Source of the DNA: Dillenia suffruticosa | Lineage: Eukaryota > Streptophyta > Magnoliopsida > Dilleniales > Dilleniaceae | Assembly (NCBI GenBank): GCA_033439265.1 | Contig: JAVTVX010000024.1 | Location: 7,857,001 to 7,921,000, forward strand | Length of the DNA stretch: 64,000 nucleotides | Direction of reading: 5' to 3' | Shown here: positions 1 to 9,491 of the stretch, piece after piece | How the letters are laid out: each line of letters starts with the position of its first letter | Numbering within the stretch: the first letter of the stretch is position 1 | Program-made: the position numbers and the translations under genes | Notes under the pieces: generated by a model | The model's input: only the letters and a program-made list of their open reading frames with translations | Databases searched by the model: none | What the model was told of the DNA's origin: nothing

Positions 1-373
1 TAGCTAAATTATTTTAGTTAGTAATAGCAAACATACACTGCCTCATCAACAAGCATCTAGGGAAAGTGAGGGTGAGGCCTACAATCGATATAGGACACTA
101 GGCTTCTTTGATGATGGAAACTAAGGAATGGGGATGACTCTCACAATGTACCTCAGCCTGTTACAATTGAAGATTAGCCCATGCATCATCAGCACAGCTC
201 TGCTTTTTCATGGAAACTAAGCAACTTTCCAATGTATTCTTAAACTTTATCTTTAACTTCATTGGTTGCACTCTGATTTTCTGATTTCAAAGTTGCTGTC
301 TGATTAACACCCAAATTCATTCCTTGCTACACGATTTGCTCTCTTTCGACGTGGACTAATATACTTCATTCAG
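1..373 (+). other. Intron of the CCT-domain gene (partial)
   Basis: AT-rich non-coding sequence ending in a pyrimidine-rich stretch and the acceptor ATTCAG just before the coding exon at 374. I see no exon encoding the first half of the CCT motif (a basic Lys/Arg-rich run) here, so the intron is longer than 373 bases and the rest of the gene lies left of the window. Confidence 0.65.
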
Positions 374-500
374 GTACTCTAAACAAATTCGTTATGAATC
401 TCGCAAAGCCAGAGCCGATGTTAGGAAGCGGGTTAAGGGCAGGTTTGTGAAGGCGGAAGGGAATGAATCGGACACTAAAAATGTGACACAAAGTTACTAA
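374..500 (+). CDS. CONSTANS-like CCT-domain protein, last exon only
   Basis: The first base completes a codon split by the intron. The next 41 codons, to TAA at 498-500, start [18 protein letters not shown] and continue [11 protein letters not shown]. This is the second half of the CCT (CONSTANS, CO-like, TOC1) motif, including the invariant IRY, SRKARAD and KGRFVK blocks. Known family role: CCT proteins are nuclear transcription regulators that bind NF-Y subunits or DNA in flowering and light responses. The Y-ESRKARAD and [10 protein letters not shown] variants are most like the COL9-15 groups, from family knowledge. A phase-2 intron within the CCT region followed by a short C-terminal exon is usual for such genes. 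About 14 residues follow the motif. Upstream B-boxes cannot be seen, so a CCT-only protein is possible. The 3' UTR presumably runs through roughly 501-800. Confidence 0.87.
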
Positions 501-1017
501 CTGTTATCTGCTCTGTACATGGATTGTTAATCTGTCCCTTCATATTACTGTTCCAATTAACTTGGAATTTGATGATTGTCCTTAACAAAGAAAACATATC
601 TATGACCAGAGTTTCTCTTTGTAAGAAAGAATTATTGGGTACCAACAGAAAGTCTGTTAGTGGATGAACATGTTAAATCGCTTAACTAAGTATCAGGTTT
701 GAAATCTGGAAATGAAAAAATTATGAGAGTTGCTCCCCTAAAATGAGTCTGACAAGTATTCGAATTGGATTAGTCAGAGTATGATTCTGAATATTAGTTG
801 ATATAACAATAAAAAAAAAAATTATGGATTGGTTGATGTTAACAGGGGGGAGCATGCGCCTTTTTGTAGAATTGAATTCTCCCCGGTGTCTGCTCTGACT
901 ATGCAGCTTCCGCTACTTCTGGTTAAAACTTCACATTGCAACGCCTACTTTTGCCTTCTTAATAAAGCTTCGATGTTTCATTGCAACGTAGCATGTAGGT
1001 AGAGAGTTGTGAGGATG

Positions 1018-1128
1018 AAGCTTCTTAGGTTTTGTTCCTAAGGGGACAGCTAGTCATAATCCTTCTCTTTTAATTCGGTGATTCCGGATTCAAATCTCGG
1101 TACAACAAATAAAAGCTTCTTAGGTTTT
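1018..1128 (+). mobile_element. Short tRNA-derived retroposon, copy 1, with 16-bp target duplication
   Basis: A perfect 16-bp direct repeat AAGCTTCTTAGGTTTT (1018-1033 and 1113-1128) brackets a 79-bp insert (1034-1112). The insert reads like a shortened tRNA: an A-box-like GACAGCTAGTCATAATCC, then about 25 bases later a B-box-like GGATTCAAATC, then a short A-rich tail ACAAATAA. Target duplications plus a tRNA-type internal promoter and A-rich tail are the marks of SINE retroposition, but at ~80 bp it is far shorter than usual plant SINEs. Related copies are at 9239, 35615, 36069, 36979 and 38735. Confidence 0.75.
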
Positions 1129-1332
1129 TCTACCATTCCCGTGGTTATTGATATCCAACGGATTGGTGATCATTGCATTATCTAACAATTTCTGATTATT
1201 CTACAATCTCATTCACAAACCTTTAGATTTCATAAAAAATGATGATCATTAAATAACGATTCAATAATCATATCCTACAATAATCATATGCCACTTGTAA
1301 GAAATTTCATTTAGTATCAAACTAACAATTTC

Positions 1333-1437
1333 AATGAGGAAGTGTGGTTTGGCCAACTTAACAACCTTGACAAAAGAATTGCAAAGTGTAACGAAATGGA
1401 AATGTTTTTGGGTGATTCTTCACCAAACGTTTGCTAA
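1333..1437 (+). pseudogene. Possible LINE fragment (endonuclease-RT linker)
   Basis: In one frame 34 codons read NEEVWFGQLNNLDKRIAKCN and onward to a stop. The Leu/Asp/Lys heptad spacing resembles the coiled linker before the reverse transcriptase in plant LINEs. A second frame is open at 1334-1600 without recognisable similarity. The match is short and from memory of the family, so it is weak. Confidence 0.3.
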
Positions 1438-1650
1438 TAGAATTGATGGAGGAGCCTTAGACATAGACAAGAAAGAGTTAGATAAAATTGTGTTAAGGAA
1501 GCAAGGTCTCTCATCCCAAAGAGAAAAAAAGACCATGATGGTTTCTTCCCAACATGCTTTTGTATATGTCTTAATCCACTTCATGACATGGAACAAATGA
1601 AATAATCCTCAAACTCTCACCTTCCCAATTAAAAACTTGCATACCAAGCA

Positions 1651-1672
1651 ACACACACACACACACACACAC
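1651..1672. repeat. (AC)11 microsatellite
   Basis: Eleven perfect AC units in AT-rich intergenic DNA between the CCT exon and the CCCH gene. Confidence 0.95.
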
Positions 1673-2581
1673 AAAAACAAGGACGACAACAACACACAAT
1701 TACCCCAACTTCCATACTCTAAACGCTTCCCCTTATACAATATGTGGGGCCTTCAAAAATCATGATGCCAATCTGCTAGTTTTGCCCTTTCCTTTTTTAG
1801 TGTGGGGGACGGCACCATGTGTCTGTGAATGGCTTATATGCACAATAAACTACAGAGTTATTTACCTTTAGGGTATATAACTAGACCCACCTTGGTGTTG
1901 AGCATGGACTGAATTATAAAATTAAAATACTAGATTTTTGCACTACATATTTAAAAGAAAATTATGAATATTTGTATATACTTTTTTCTGTTATTATTTT
2001 TTATATAATATGTAAAACTATTCCAATTTATTTAAATGAAAAAAAATATATATATATATATACGTTAGTTTTTTTCTGAACCTGATAAACTCTTATGTTG
2101 ATTTCTTAAACATAAGGGACTTTGCCAAGAAACATATAGACATCGGTATTTTTGGAAAATTATAGATTTTTTTCGCTATCACATTGGCCATATTTTGCTT
2201 AAAAGATGACAGTCGTCATGCCTAATGCCGGCCCATGTGGGAGACGAGGCGAAAATACGATGGAAATGAGATGGCAATTAAGTCATTTGAAGATGGCATG
2301 ACGTTAGTTACCCAGTTCTGTTTGGATGCGCACATGTGACCCGTCTAAGATGACAATCATAGTTATTCCGTAGCTACTCCAGGTTCATTGAAGAGTTTCC
2401 ACCGCACGATGTCATCAAGTGGATCAATCAAACGGTCAAAATGAATCTGATTCGTCAGCTGCGGAACCCCCACAACATGCTCCCTCTTTGGACATCAGAA
2501 ATCAATCGCTTGATGAAATGACAAGAAAACCCTTCACTGTACTTCACGAGCCGATTCTGTTAGACTGAATAACGGTTTTGG

Positions 2582-2583
<2 letters not shown>

Positions 2584-2624
<41 letters not shown>
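2584..2624. repeat. (TC)20 microsatellite in core promoter
   Basis: An uninterrupted TC tract directly upstream of the TATA box of the CCCH gene. Pyrimidine tracts at this position (Y patch) are common in plant core promoters. Its length is likely to be polymorphic. Confidence 0.95.
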
Positions 2625-2627
<3 letters not shown>

Positions 2628-2628
2628 C

Positions 2629-2634
2629 TATATA
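2629..2634 (+). promoter_or_regulatory. TATA box of the CCCH zinc-finger gene
   Basis: TATATA follows the TC tract and precedes a CT-rich leader. Transcription would start near 2660. Further upstream an AACGGTCAAAAT stretch near 2430 contains a GGTCAA core resembling a W-box. The position relative to the ATG at 2997 requires a leader of about 340 bases, of which 267 may be a spliced intron. Confidence 0.6.
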
Positions 2635-2706
2635 TACATTCCTCCTCTTCATTTCTTACATTCTTTCTCTCTCGCTCTCTCTCTAAAAATTCAGATTCTG
2701 TTTCAG

Positions 2707-2973
2707 GTGAGAAATGTCATTCATCTTCAATTTCAACTTCGTCTGTTTGGTTTTTGTTTGATTTCCTTCTATTTCTGTGAGTTTCTTGAATTCTTCAAGT
2801 TAAATTATCTCTCTGTTCTTGTTTTGTGGAACTGAATACAAATTTATGTGGTTTTTTCTTTTTTTTTTAGAGTTTCTTCCGTTGTTTGCCTTTCTTTCTT
2901 TATTAAATCTTTCATCGTGTCTTGATGTCTGTTCTGAATCCTGAATCGTGTTTGATATTCATGTCGTTTTCAG
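2707..2973 (+). other. Predicted intron in the 5' untranslated leader
   Basis: The leader reads TTTCAG|GTGAGAAATG at 2701-2716, a strong donor, and a T-rich tract ends GTTTTCAG|AAAG at 2973, a strong acceptor. Removing these 267 bases leaves a short CT-rich leader joined 23 bases before the ATG. Leader introns are common in plant regulatory genes and often raise expression. This is inferred from splice consensus only. Confidence 0.6.
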
Positions 2974-2996
2974 AAAGAAATCTCAAATTCAAGTAA

Positions 2997-4623
2997 ATGC
3001 AGAAGGAGAGCTCAACCGCTTCGGGCGGTGTTAACGGTGGACAGTGCATCCCATCACCATCATCAACTCACCTCAATCAATCAGACGGTCTCGATTTCTC
3101 ATCCATTTACTACTCGGTCTTCTCTCCACCACGGTCTCTCCATAACTCAACTCCCTCCGATTACTCCACAGACGAAGACAACACCAAAACAGCCACGGAT
3201 AATGGTGGTCTCTATCATCCGAGCCTCATTCTCAACCACCAAGACCTCATCGAGCGCCACAACATGTGCCTCACTCAACTCGGCGCTCTTCGCCATGAAA
3301 ACAACACTCTCAAAATACTCAACAGAGACCTCATCGAGCGCATGCACCACTTCATCCAAGCCTCTCTTCAAAACCGCTTCCTCAACAATTACACTAATGG
3401 TGGTGGTTACGAAACGGCGCTTGCGATCACAAACGAGCTTCGTCGACTCTCTATTGGCGAGAACGGTAGCGGCGGTAGCGGCGGCGGCGGCATTGGTGGT
3501 GGTCGAGTTTGCGGGGGAGTTTGGGATGATTTGCCTGCGGAGTCAAGTCCAACAAGCGTGATTGAGAGTGATCGAATGGAGAGGCTGAACGCGAACGCGA
3601 ACTCGAATGTGAACAGGACTTCAATGCCGAAGAGTATTTCGGTCCGGTCCAGTGGTTACTTGAAGATGAGTCAAGCTGTTGGGAGTAGTAGTGCCGGTCC
3701 AGCCAGAGCATCGAACCGGGTTCGATCTGCAAATGGCTCTGGCAATGTAACGGTAATGATGTGACTTTCGGCTTTCCTTCATGTTCTTTATTGTCCAAAT
3801 GATTCGGTTTGCTATGATTTCCATTACGAGTGAAAAATCCAAAAAGCTTGCTGCGTTCTTTGATGTGTTGGATTGGAACCGATCTAGGTAATTAGCGCTT
3901 GTTATAAATGAAGGTGTTGAGCGCGTGGGCATGGCGCAAAATGACTTTTGCTCTACTGTTAATGATTTGACCGTGTTTGAACACGTGAATGTGTGATAGG
4001 CTCTTCAGTCTTTTGTTGGGGCTTGTGGGCTGAATGCAGCCCTTTAGATTTAGAGCACGAAACCAAATCATCAAACTCCTAAAAACTGCTTAGTGACTTC
4101 ATAAGCACGAGAAAATTTTCCCTCTTTAGTCAGTGAAATGAATCTGTAATTTGCAAAAAGAATGACGATCTAATACTGCTTTTGTATCAGTACTTAGTTT
4201 AGGACCGAAACTCATTGAGAGAGAGAGAGAGCATCAAGCAAAGTTCTTCAGCACGCGCATTGTTTTACATTACATTGGATATTGTCTTTTTGCTCACGCA
4301 TTTTGTATATAAATGATCTACAGCAGCGTGTGTTCGTGAAGGGAGGGAAGAAAGAGGAGTCAGGACTGGAACTGGAAGTATACGGCCAAGGAATGTTCAA
4401 AACTGAGCTGTGCAACAAATGGCAGGAGACTGGAGCATGCCCTTATGGAAACCACTGTCAGTTTGCACACGGCATCGGCGAGCTCCGCCCTGTCATCCGC
4501 CACCCACGCTACAAGACTGAGGTCTGCCGCATGGTCCTTGCTGGAGATGCCTGTCCTTATGGCCACCGTTGTCACTTCCGCCACAGCATCACCGATCAGG
4601 ATAGGCTCTTGGGGCCTCCTTAA
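2997..4623 (+). CDS. Tandem CCCH zinc-finger protein (TTP/TIS11 type, C3H14/C3H15-like)
   Basis: Two exons, 2997-3752 and 4324-4623, joined across a phase-0 intron of 571 bases (donor ACG|GTAATG, acceptor CTACAG|CAG), give 351 residues. Unspliced, exon 1 would stop after VMM, 11 bases past the donor. Residues 78-122 form a leucine-rich, probably coiled-coil segment. Residues 157-169 are Gly-rich, from a GGC/GGT repeat. Residues 210-224 hold a Ser-rich motif ([14 protein letters not shown]) typical of this plant subgroup. Two C-X8-C-X5-C-X3-H fingers lie at C282-C291-C297-H301 and C320-C329-C335-H339, with lead-ins FKTELC and YKTEVC and 18 residues between them, exactly the tristetraprolin arrangement. 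Known role: such proteins bind AU-rich mRNA elements, promote decay, and in plants also act in the nucleus on secondary-wall and anther genes. The protein ends only 12 residues after the second finger, so the tail is short. The acceptor could also be three bases later, removing one Gln. Confidence 0.93.
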
Positions 4624-6380
4624 CAACCCCCACACAAAAGACACATGAACAAAGCTGATAAAAGGAGGTAACAGAGCAAGAAAGAGACAATTTTTTGTAT
4701 ATGTGGTACTGTTGTTGGTATGTATATTAATAAGTCTAGTAAGTAATAAGGCCAAAAAAGAAGAAGAGAGAAAACCATACAAAGTAGTAAGTATTAAAAA
4801 TGGGGGTCACAAGCATATACATTCATAAGATAAGAATAACAAAGGAATTTGCAGAGATGGGGACTGGTGGATTAAGGTGTGAAGTATCGTGCCATTGAAG
4901 GAATAGAGAGGAGGGAGCTGAGAAACATTTGGCTTTTTAACCGAAAGAAACACACTATATTCATTTTTCTTTTGATTATATATATATATTTTTTCTGTTT
5001 ACTCAACCCCTGGTTGAGAAAGAAGAGGGTTCGGTAGGACCTGAACCCCGTGATCAATTCAATATTCCAAACTTCAAAAGAAGAAAACACTTTTTTGTTA
5101 TGATTGGTTATTCGAGATCCGGGCCAATGAAGCAATTTCCGAGATTGATTTGAATAATATTGATCTCTTTTGTTAGGTACCAAATCGAAAGTCTTATATT
5201 CTTTTCTCTTTGATGCTGTTTTTGGTTGAGCAATATGATTGATTACAGCAAATGTGGTCATGATTTAATTCTTGTCCATTCACATAATATTTGGTTGGTA
5301 GTTGAAGGGTAATGATTCTATTTCGCCTTGCTTTTACTCTTGCTCTCTGTTGATTTTTGCACATGGAGATATATATATGCATGCGATTCATAGAAGGCGC
5401 TTTGGATTCTAAGTTTCGACCTCGTCTTGATTAAAAAGGCTATATGAGAACCAAGTGACATTTGAACATTTTCTAACTCATGAAAACCATTTCTGGGGGA
5501 GAATTTTGTTTCATATTTTTCGTAAGCCTGAATCCCAAGTTGCTATATTAGATATAAAAAAAAAATTACCCAAATATATTACAGAATGCATAAGATCGTA
5601 GCATACTTCAAAATTTCTTTATTATCATTTAAATTGCTTACTTTAGGACGGATTAAACGTTTTTGGCCCAAACGGCAGGATTTTCTTCTTTGCACTTTAA
5701 TGTGCTATTGAGTTTGGCTGCATTTGGATACTCCCCCCCCCCTCTCTCTCTGTTTATATATATATATACATATATAAGAAAACATGAACTCGAGACATTT
5801 ACAAAAGAGGAGGAAGACGGTATCAGTTAAATTATAGTTCATTGGCCTCACTCTGGTGCCTCTATTTTATGGTTATTACAATTATGACAGTCATCAATAA
5901 AAATTATTTTTTTAGAAACCATAGATATTGTAAATAAAAATCATTTTTTAAAAAAATAGATTTAAAGTGTTATTATAAGAGTAATTTTTTATGGTTAAAT
6001 TTTTTATGGCCTCATCTATACTCTATATCTGTTTTTATAAACACCAATTTTATTTAATTGATGATATTATATTTTTGTTAATCTATTTTATATCAATTTT
6101 ATTTTTTATATCTTTTTTTGTACTTTATATCTCTATATATAATCTTTGTTAATTTTAATATCAAAGATATTAATCTATGTCATGGAATCAAAGGTTAGTA
6201 GGGTATTCATAATTGATGATCTATTATTTTTCATCGAGAAAGATTTCATAGTTGAGTTGGTGCACCTCATCTAGCTTCTTTGATGAGAACTATTCGAGAT
6301 TTGATAGCACGCGAATACCAGGAATGGAACTTTAATGCATTTGAATGGTTCGGTGGGTCCTAATTGTATTTGTGTGCTCA
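4624..6380. other. 3' UTR of the CCCH gene and intergenic DNA
   Basis: AATAAG-type near-polyadenylation signals occur around 4727-4750. The remainder is AT-rich with short (AT)n runs (4977-4991, 5756-5777) and a C9(TC)n run at 5732-5752. A 129-codon frame on the - strand at 4872-5261 shows no domain or codon bias. No gene seen. Confidence 0.6.
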
Positions 6381-8090
6381 TTTATTTGTTTTCTTCTCTC
6401 TCCCCTGATCTTCCTGATCTGCATTTTCTCCTGCTGCAGTCATTGGCCATGCTTAAGGCAATATTAGCTCTGATTATAGGGTGCTTGATCTCTCTCTCTT
6501 ATGAACCAAGCTGCACCTATCCTTCCATATCATCCAAACAGTTGCCATGAAAAGCTTTCCCCCCTTCTCTCTATTCAACTTATAACCTGAAGTGCCTACA
6601 CATTTGAGCCAGGTTACCCACTCATCTCTCCAAAAATTGTGATTGCTTGCTATGTGTCTGTCCACTCTACCCAAATATTCTGCGCATGCTCACAATCTCT
6701 CAGCGCATGTATTCCCGTTTCTTCCTCCCTTTTGCAGATTAAGCAAGTTCCTTCCTCAGAGATTCCTCTCTTCTTCTTCTCAGCACTTGTCATTATTTTT
6801 CCGAACCAAGCTAGCCAAAGGAAGATTTTGACCCTTTCAGGCCATTTAGCTTTCCAAATCCAACCCCATTCTTCACCTCTTATGTCCTGACCCATACTAT
6901 CCGCTCTCAACATCCAGTAGGCTGAAGCAACTATTAAATTTCCCTCTGCCAACCCACTCCAGTACAGGCTATCAGGCCTAGAATCCCCCCTAGGGATCAT
7001 GATACTTCTAAACTCCTCTACTTTCTCCCCAAGCTAGACTCTATTTAATTTCTCAATCCGCCACCTTCCCTCGCCATCTATGAACTGCCCCACCTTCGTG
7101 TCTTTATCACACCTACTTCAAGGGATAATGGCCTTTGCCACCAGCTTCTCCTCCCCAACCAACCTGTCATGCCAAAACCTGATGATTTTGACATCTCCAA
7201 TCCTTCATTTTATTACCCCCTTCCAAGGCACATTCCTCTCCATAGAGCAGAACTGCCACTCCTCTTGGGCTGGTCCAACAAACTCCTTCCTCTCATGTAT
7301 TTGTTTCTCAGGATCTCACACCACAGTGTCTTCTCTCCCTTTTCAAGCCTCCACCCCAACTTAGCAAGCAATGCCATATTACACTCTCTCATTCTCCTTA
7401 GGCCTAGGCCTCCCTAATTTTTGAGCATACAAACTCCATCCCAATGAACCAAATGCACTTTTTTTTCCCTCCTTCAAGCTGCCCCAAAGGAAATTTCCAT
7501 TCAACTATCCAACTTTTTACACAACTCTTCAGAAATCCATGCCGTTTGCATAGTATATAAAGGAGTGGCAGCTGTAACAGCTTGGATTCAAGTTCTCCTG
7601 CCTGCAGTGCTCAAAAGATTGGATTTCCAATTCCTCAGTTTGCATTGCACCTTTTCCACCACCTGCATATGAAAGTTCTTTCCTACCCTACCATGCATGA
7701 CTGGAACTCCTAGATACTTTCCCAGATTCTCTATGAGACAAAATTTGCTGCAAGCTGCAAGGGAGCTCTTAAGAGTGACCGGAACTTTAGGAGAAATCCA
7801 AATTTTTTATTTTGAAGGATTCACCATCGGGCCACTTTCCTTCGAAAATTCCCTGAGGCAGCTCATAATCTTACTAAGAGTTAAGTGTTCAGCTTCGGCA
7901 AACAAGAGGAGGTCATCCACAAAGAAGATATAGAAACAGAAGGACCTTTGCTGATGACTTTCAGAGGCTTCCAAGCAGCCTTCCTCACTTTCTCGTGAAT
8001 CAAATAGGCCAATCTTTCCGTGGCTAAAATAAAAAGGTAGGGGGATAAGGGGATCCCCTTGCTTCAGACTTCTTCCTGAATACGGGTGAT
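6380..8090 (-). pseudogene. Dead 5'-truncated LINE (non-LTR retrotransposon)
   Basis: Read on the - strand, pieces of a plant L1-type ORF2 follow each other in shifting frames. Near 8088-7807 is reverse transcriptase with GRSLKQGDPL and the catalytic box FVDDLLLFAEA. At 7417-7080 is the C-terminal RT region GGLGLRRMRECNMALLAKLG and following. At 7000-6650 is the zinc-binding zf-RVT domain with IWKAKWPERVKIFLWLAW and C-X2-C...H-X-C spacing. At 6674-6474 is the tail with WMIWKDR. The endonuclease and the first half of RT are missing: the similarity ends abruptly near 8088, the usual 5' truncation of LINEs. Stops and frameshifts make it non-functional. No clear poly(A) tail or target duplication was found near 6380. 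Several open frames on the + strand here are antisense shadows. Confidence 0.85.
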
Positions 8091-9228
8091 TTATAATTAA
8101 AGGAAAAAAAATTGTTTTAATTTTACAGCATGTACTTTTTGAAAGCTCAAACCAACGAACTCCAACTTGGGACGCTGGTGTTATTGCACGAGGGCTTAGC
8201 CCATTCCACCAACAAAATGCCAACAAATTCAGGTGCATCCATACATCGCACAACCAGGCCCAAAGATGCGCAAACTTTTGGTATAAATTACCAATATTCG
8301 GTATAAAGCAATGGCATCAGCTTATTCTCTAAAGGACAGCTTTAGGGCAGCAACGGTGGCTAAAGGCACCGTTATAGCTTTAGGGAACAAGCCGGTGAAA
8401 TTTAATGTGTTGGTATAAATTTAATGTGTTGGTCCCTCACTCTGCAAACGTAACAATGTATAGTCAATCAAAAAATTCTTTTTGCTGACATTTGTTTTAA
8501 ACGTCACTAGAAAAATATATCGACCATACTCCGATTAATTCAATTCAGAATTTATAATGATCCATTTAAAGGGGTTATCATCCTAACGTAATTTTTTTCA
8601 TACTCAAGTCTCGAATCGAATTCGAAAACTTAATTAAGAGATTTAACATCACATTTCACTAAACCAACTATCCGTTAGTTATAACCATGTATTTCATGAG
8701 TACACAAAGCCATCGAGATTTATTACCACTTCATCATCAGTTTTGCATCTACTTTATGGTATTCTTCAACCGGTTTCTATTCATTCCGATCGATCACAAT
8801 CTCCTTAATCGCTTGGCTGATCTTATTTTCAAACTCAAACTGGGAATCACTTTATCATCTCGAGTTTCAGTGGAATACAATTGTTTGATTGAGCGTTGAA
8901 GCATGATTGTAGTCATTTCTCTCTCATTTGTTCCAAATAAATCATAACATATACACATAAATCTCTCTTATATACAATTCAAAGTACACAATTAAAAACA
9001 AAATTTTAAAGCTTTCTCTCATTCTCTCTTCTAAGATTTGTCGTTAGTATAACCAGCACCTTTTTAATAAAACAAAGAATACCGCTAAAGTCCCAGTAGA
9101 CTTGGAAACACTGATGCGCAATCGTTGAAAATATTCCTCCACACAATGCTCTCTCTCACCCTTTTTTTCGGTCACATGATCTACTACAACAAAAGCGGTT
9201 TCTCGACCAATTTGCTTTGTATAAGGAC
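8091..9228. other. Intergenic DNA with a hairpin and an 18-bp tandem repeat
   Basis: Near 8350-8380 the inverted pair AACGGTG / CACCGTT flanks a 9-base loop GCTAAAGGC, with GCTTTAGGG repeated on both sides. AATTTAATGTGTTGGT occurs twice at about 8400-8434. The stretch 8100-8280 may be part of an older insertion next to the LINE break. No gene recognised. Confidence 0.4.
8592..8672 (-). mobile_element. Probable short tRNA-derived retroposon, copy 5
   Basis: On the - strand: an A-box-like GTTGGTTTAGTG (8657-8668), a B-box-like GATTCGAGACTTG (8605-8617), then ATGA7 (poly-T on the + strand at 8592-8598). The length and layout match the short family, but I could not find a convincing target duplication. 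Confidence 0.4.
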
Positions 9229-9335
9229 ATTGAGAAAGGGAACAACATATGGATAGTCTAGTAGGAAGAGTACTAGATTTTTTAATTAAAATTTAGATTT
9301 AAATTTTGAAAATAAAAAAAATTATATTGAGAAAG
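9229..9335 (+). mobile_element. Short tRNA-derived retroposon, copy 6, with 10-bp target duplication
   Basis: ATTGAGAAAG occurs at 9229-9238 and 9326-9335 and brackets 87 bases containing TAGTCTAGTAGGAAGAG (A-box region), AGATTTAAATTTTG (decayed B-box) and a run of A residues just before the right repeat. The architecture is the same as copy 1, in a more mutated state. Confidence 0.6.
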
Positions 9336-9405
9336 TTTTCTCAAGAAGAGCATGAAATTATGACTGGATTAGTCGGAATATAAGTTTAGATACTATTTAG
9401 TCTAA

Positions 9406-9408
<3 letters not shown>

Positions 9409-9489
<81 letters not shown>
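9409..9489. repeat. (GA)40 microsatellite
   Basis: Eighty-one bases of uninterrupted GA, the longest simple repeat in the window. Confidence 0.97.

Positions 9490-9491
<2 letters not shown>

Noticed and set aside
2578..2835. 85-codon frame starting in the TC repeat
   Set aside because: It spans the TC microsatellite, TATA box and leader intron; no plausible start or homology.
3028..3561. 177-codon frame overlapping CCCH exon 1 in another frame, and - strand frames at 3147-3932
   Set aside because: Shadows of the real coding frame: low-complexity Ser/Thr and Ser/Arg content and no domain.
7080..7417. + strand frames of 82 and 94 codons
   Set aside because: Antisense to clear LINE reverse-transcriptase sequence on the - strand.
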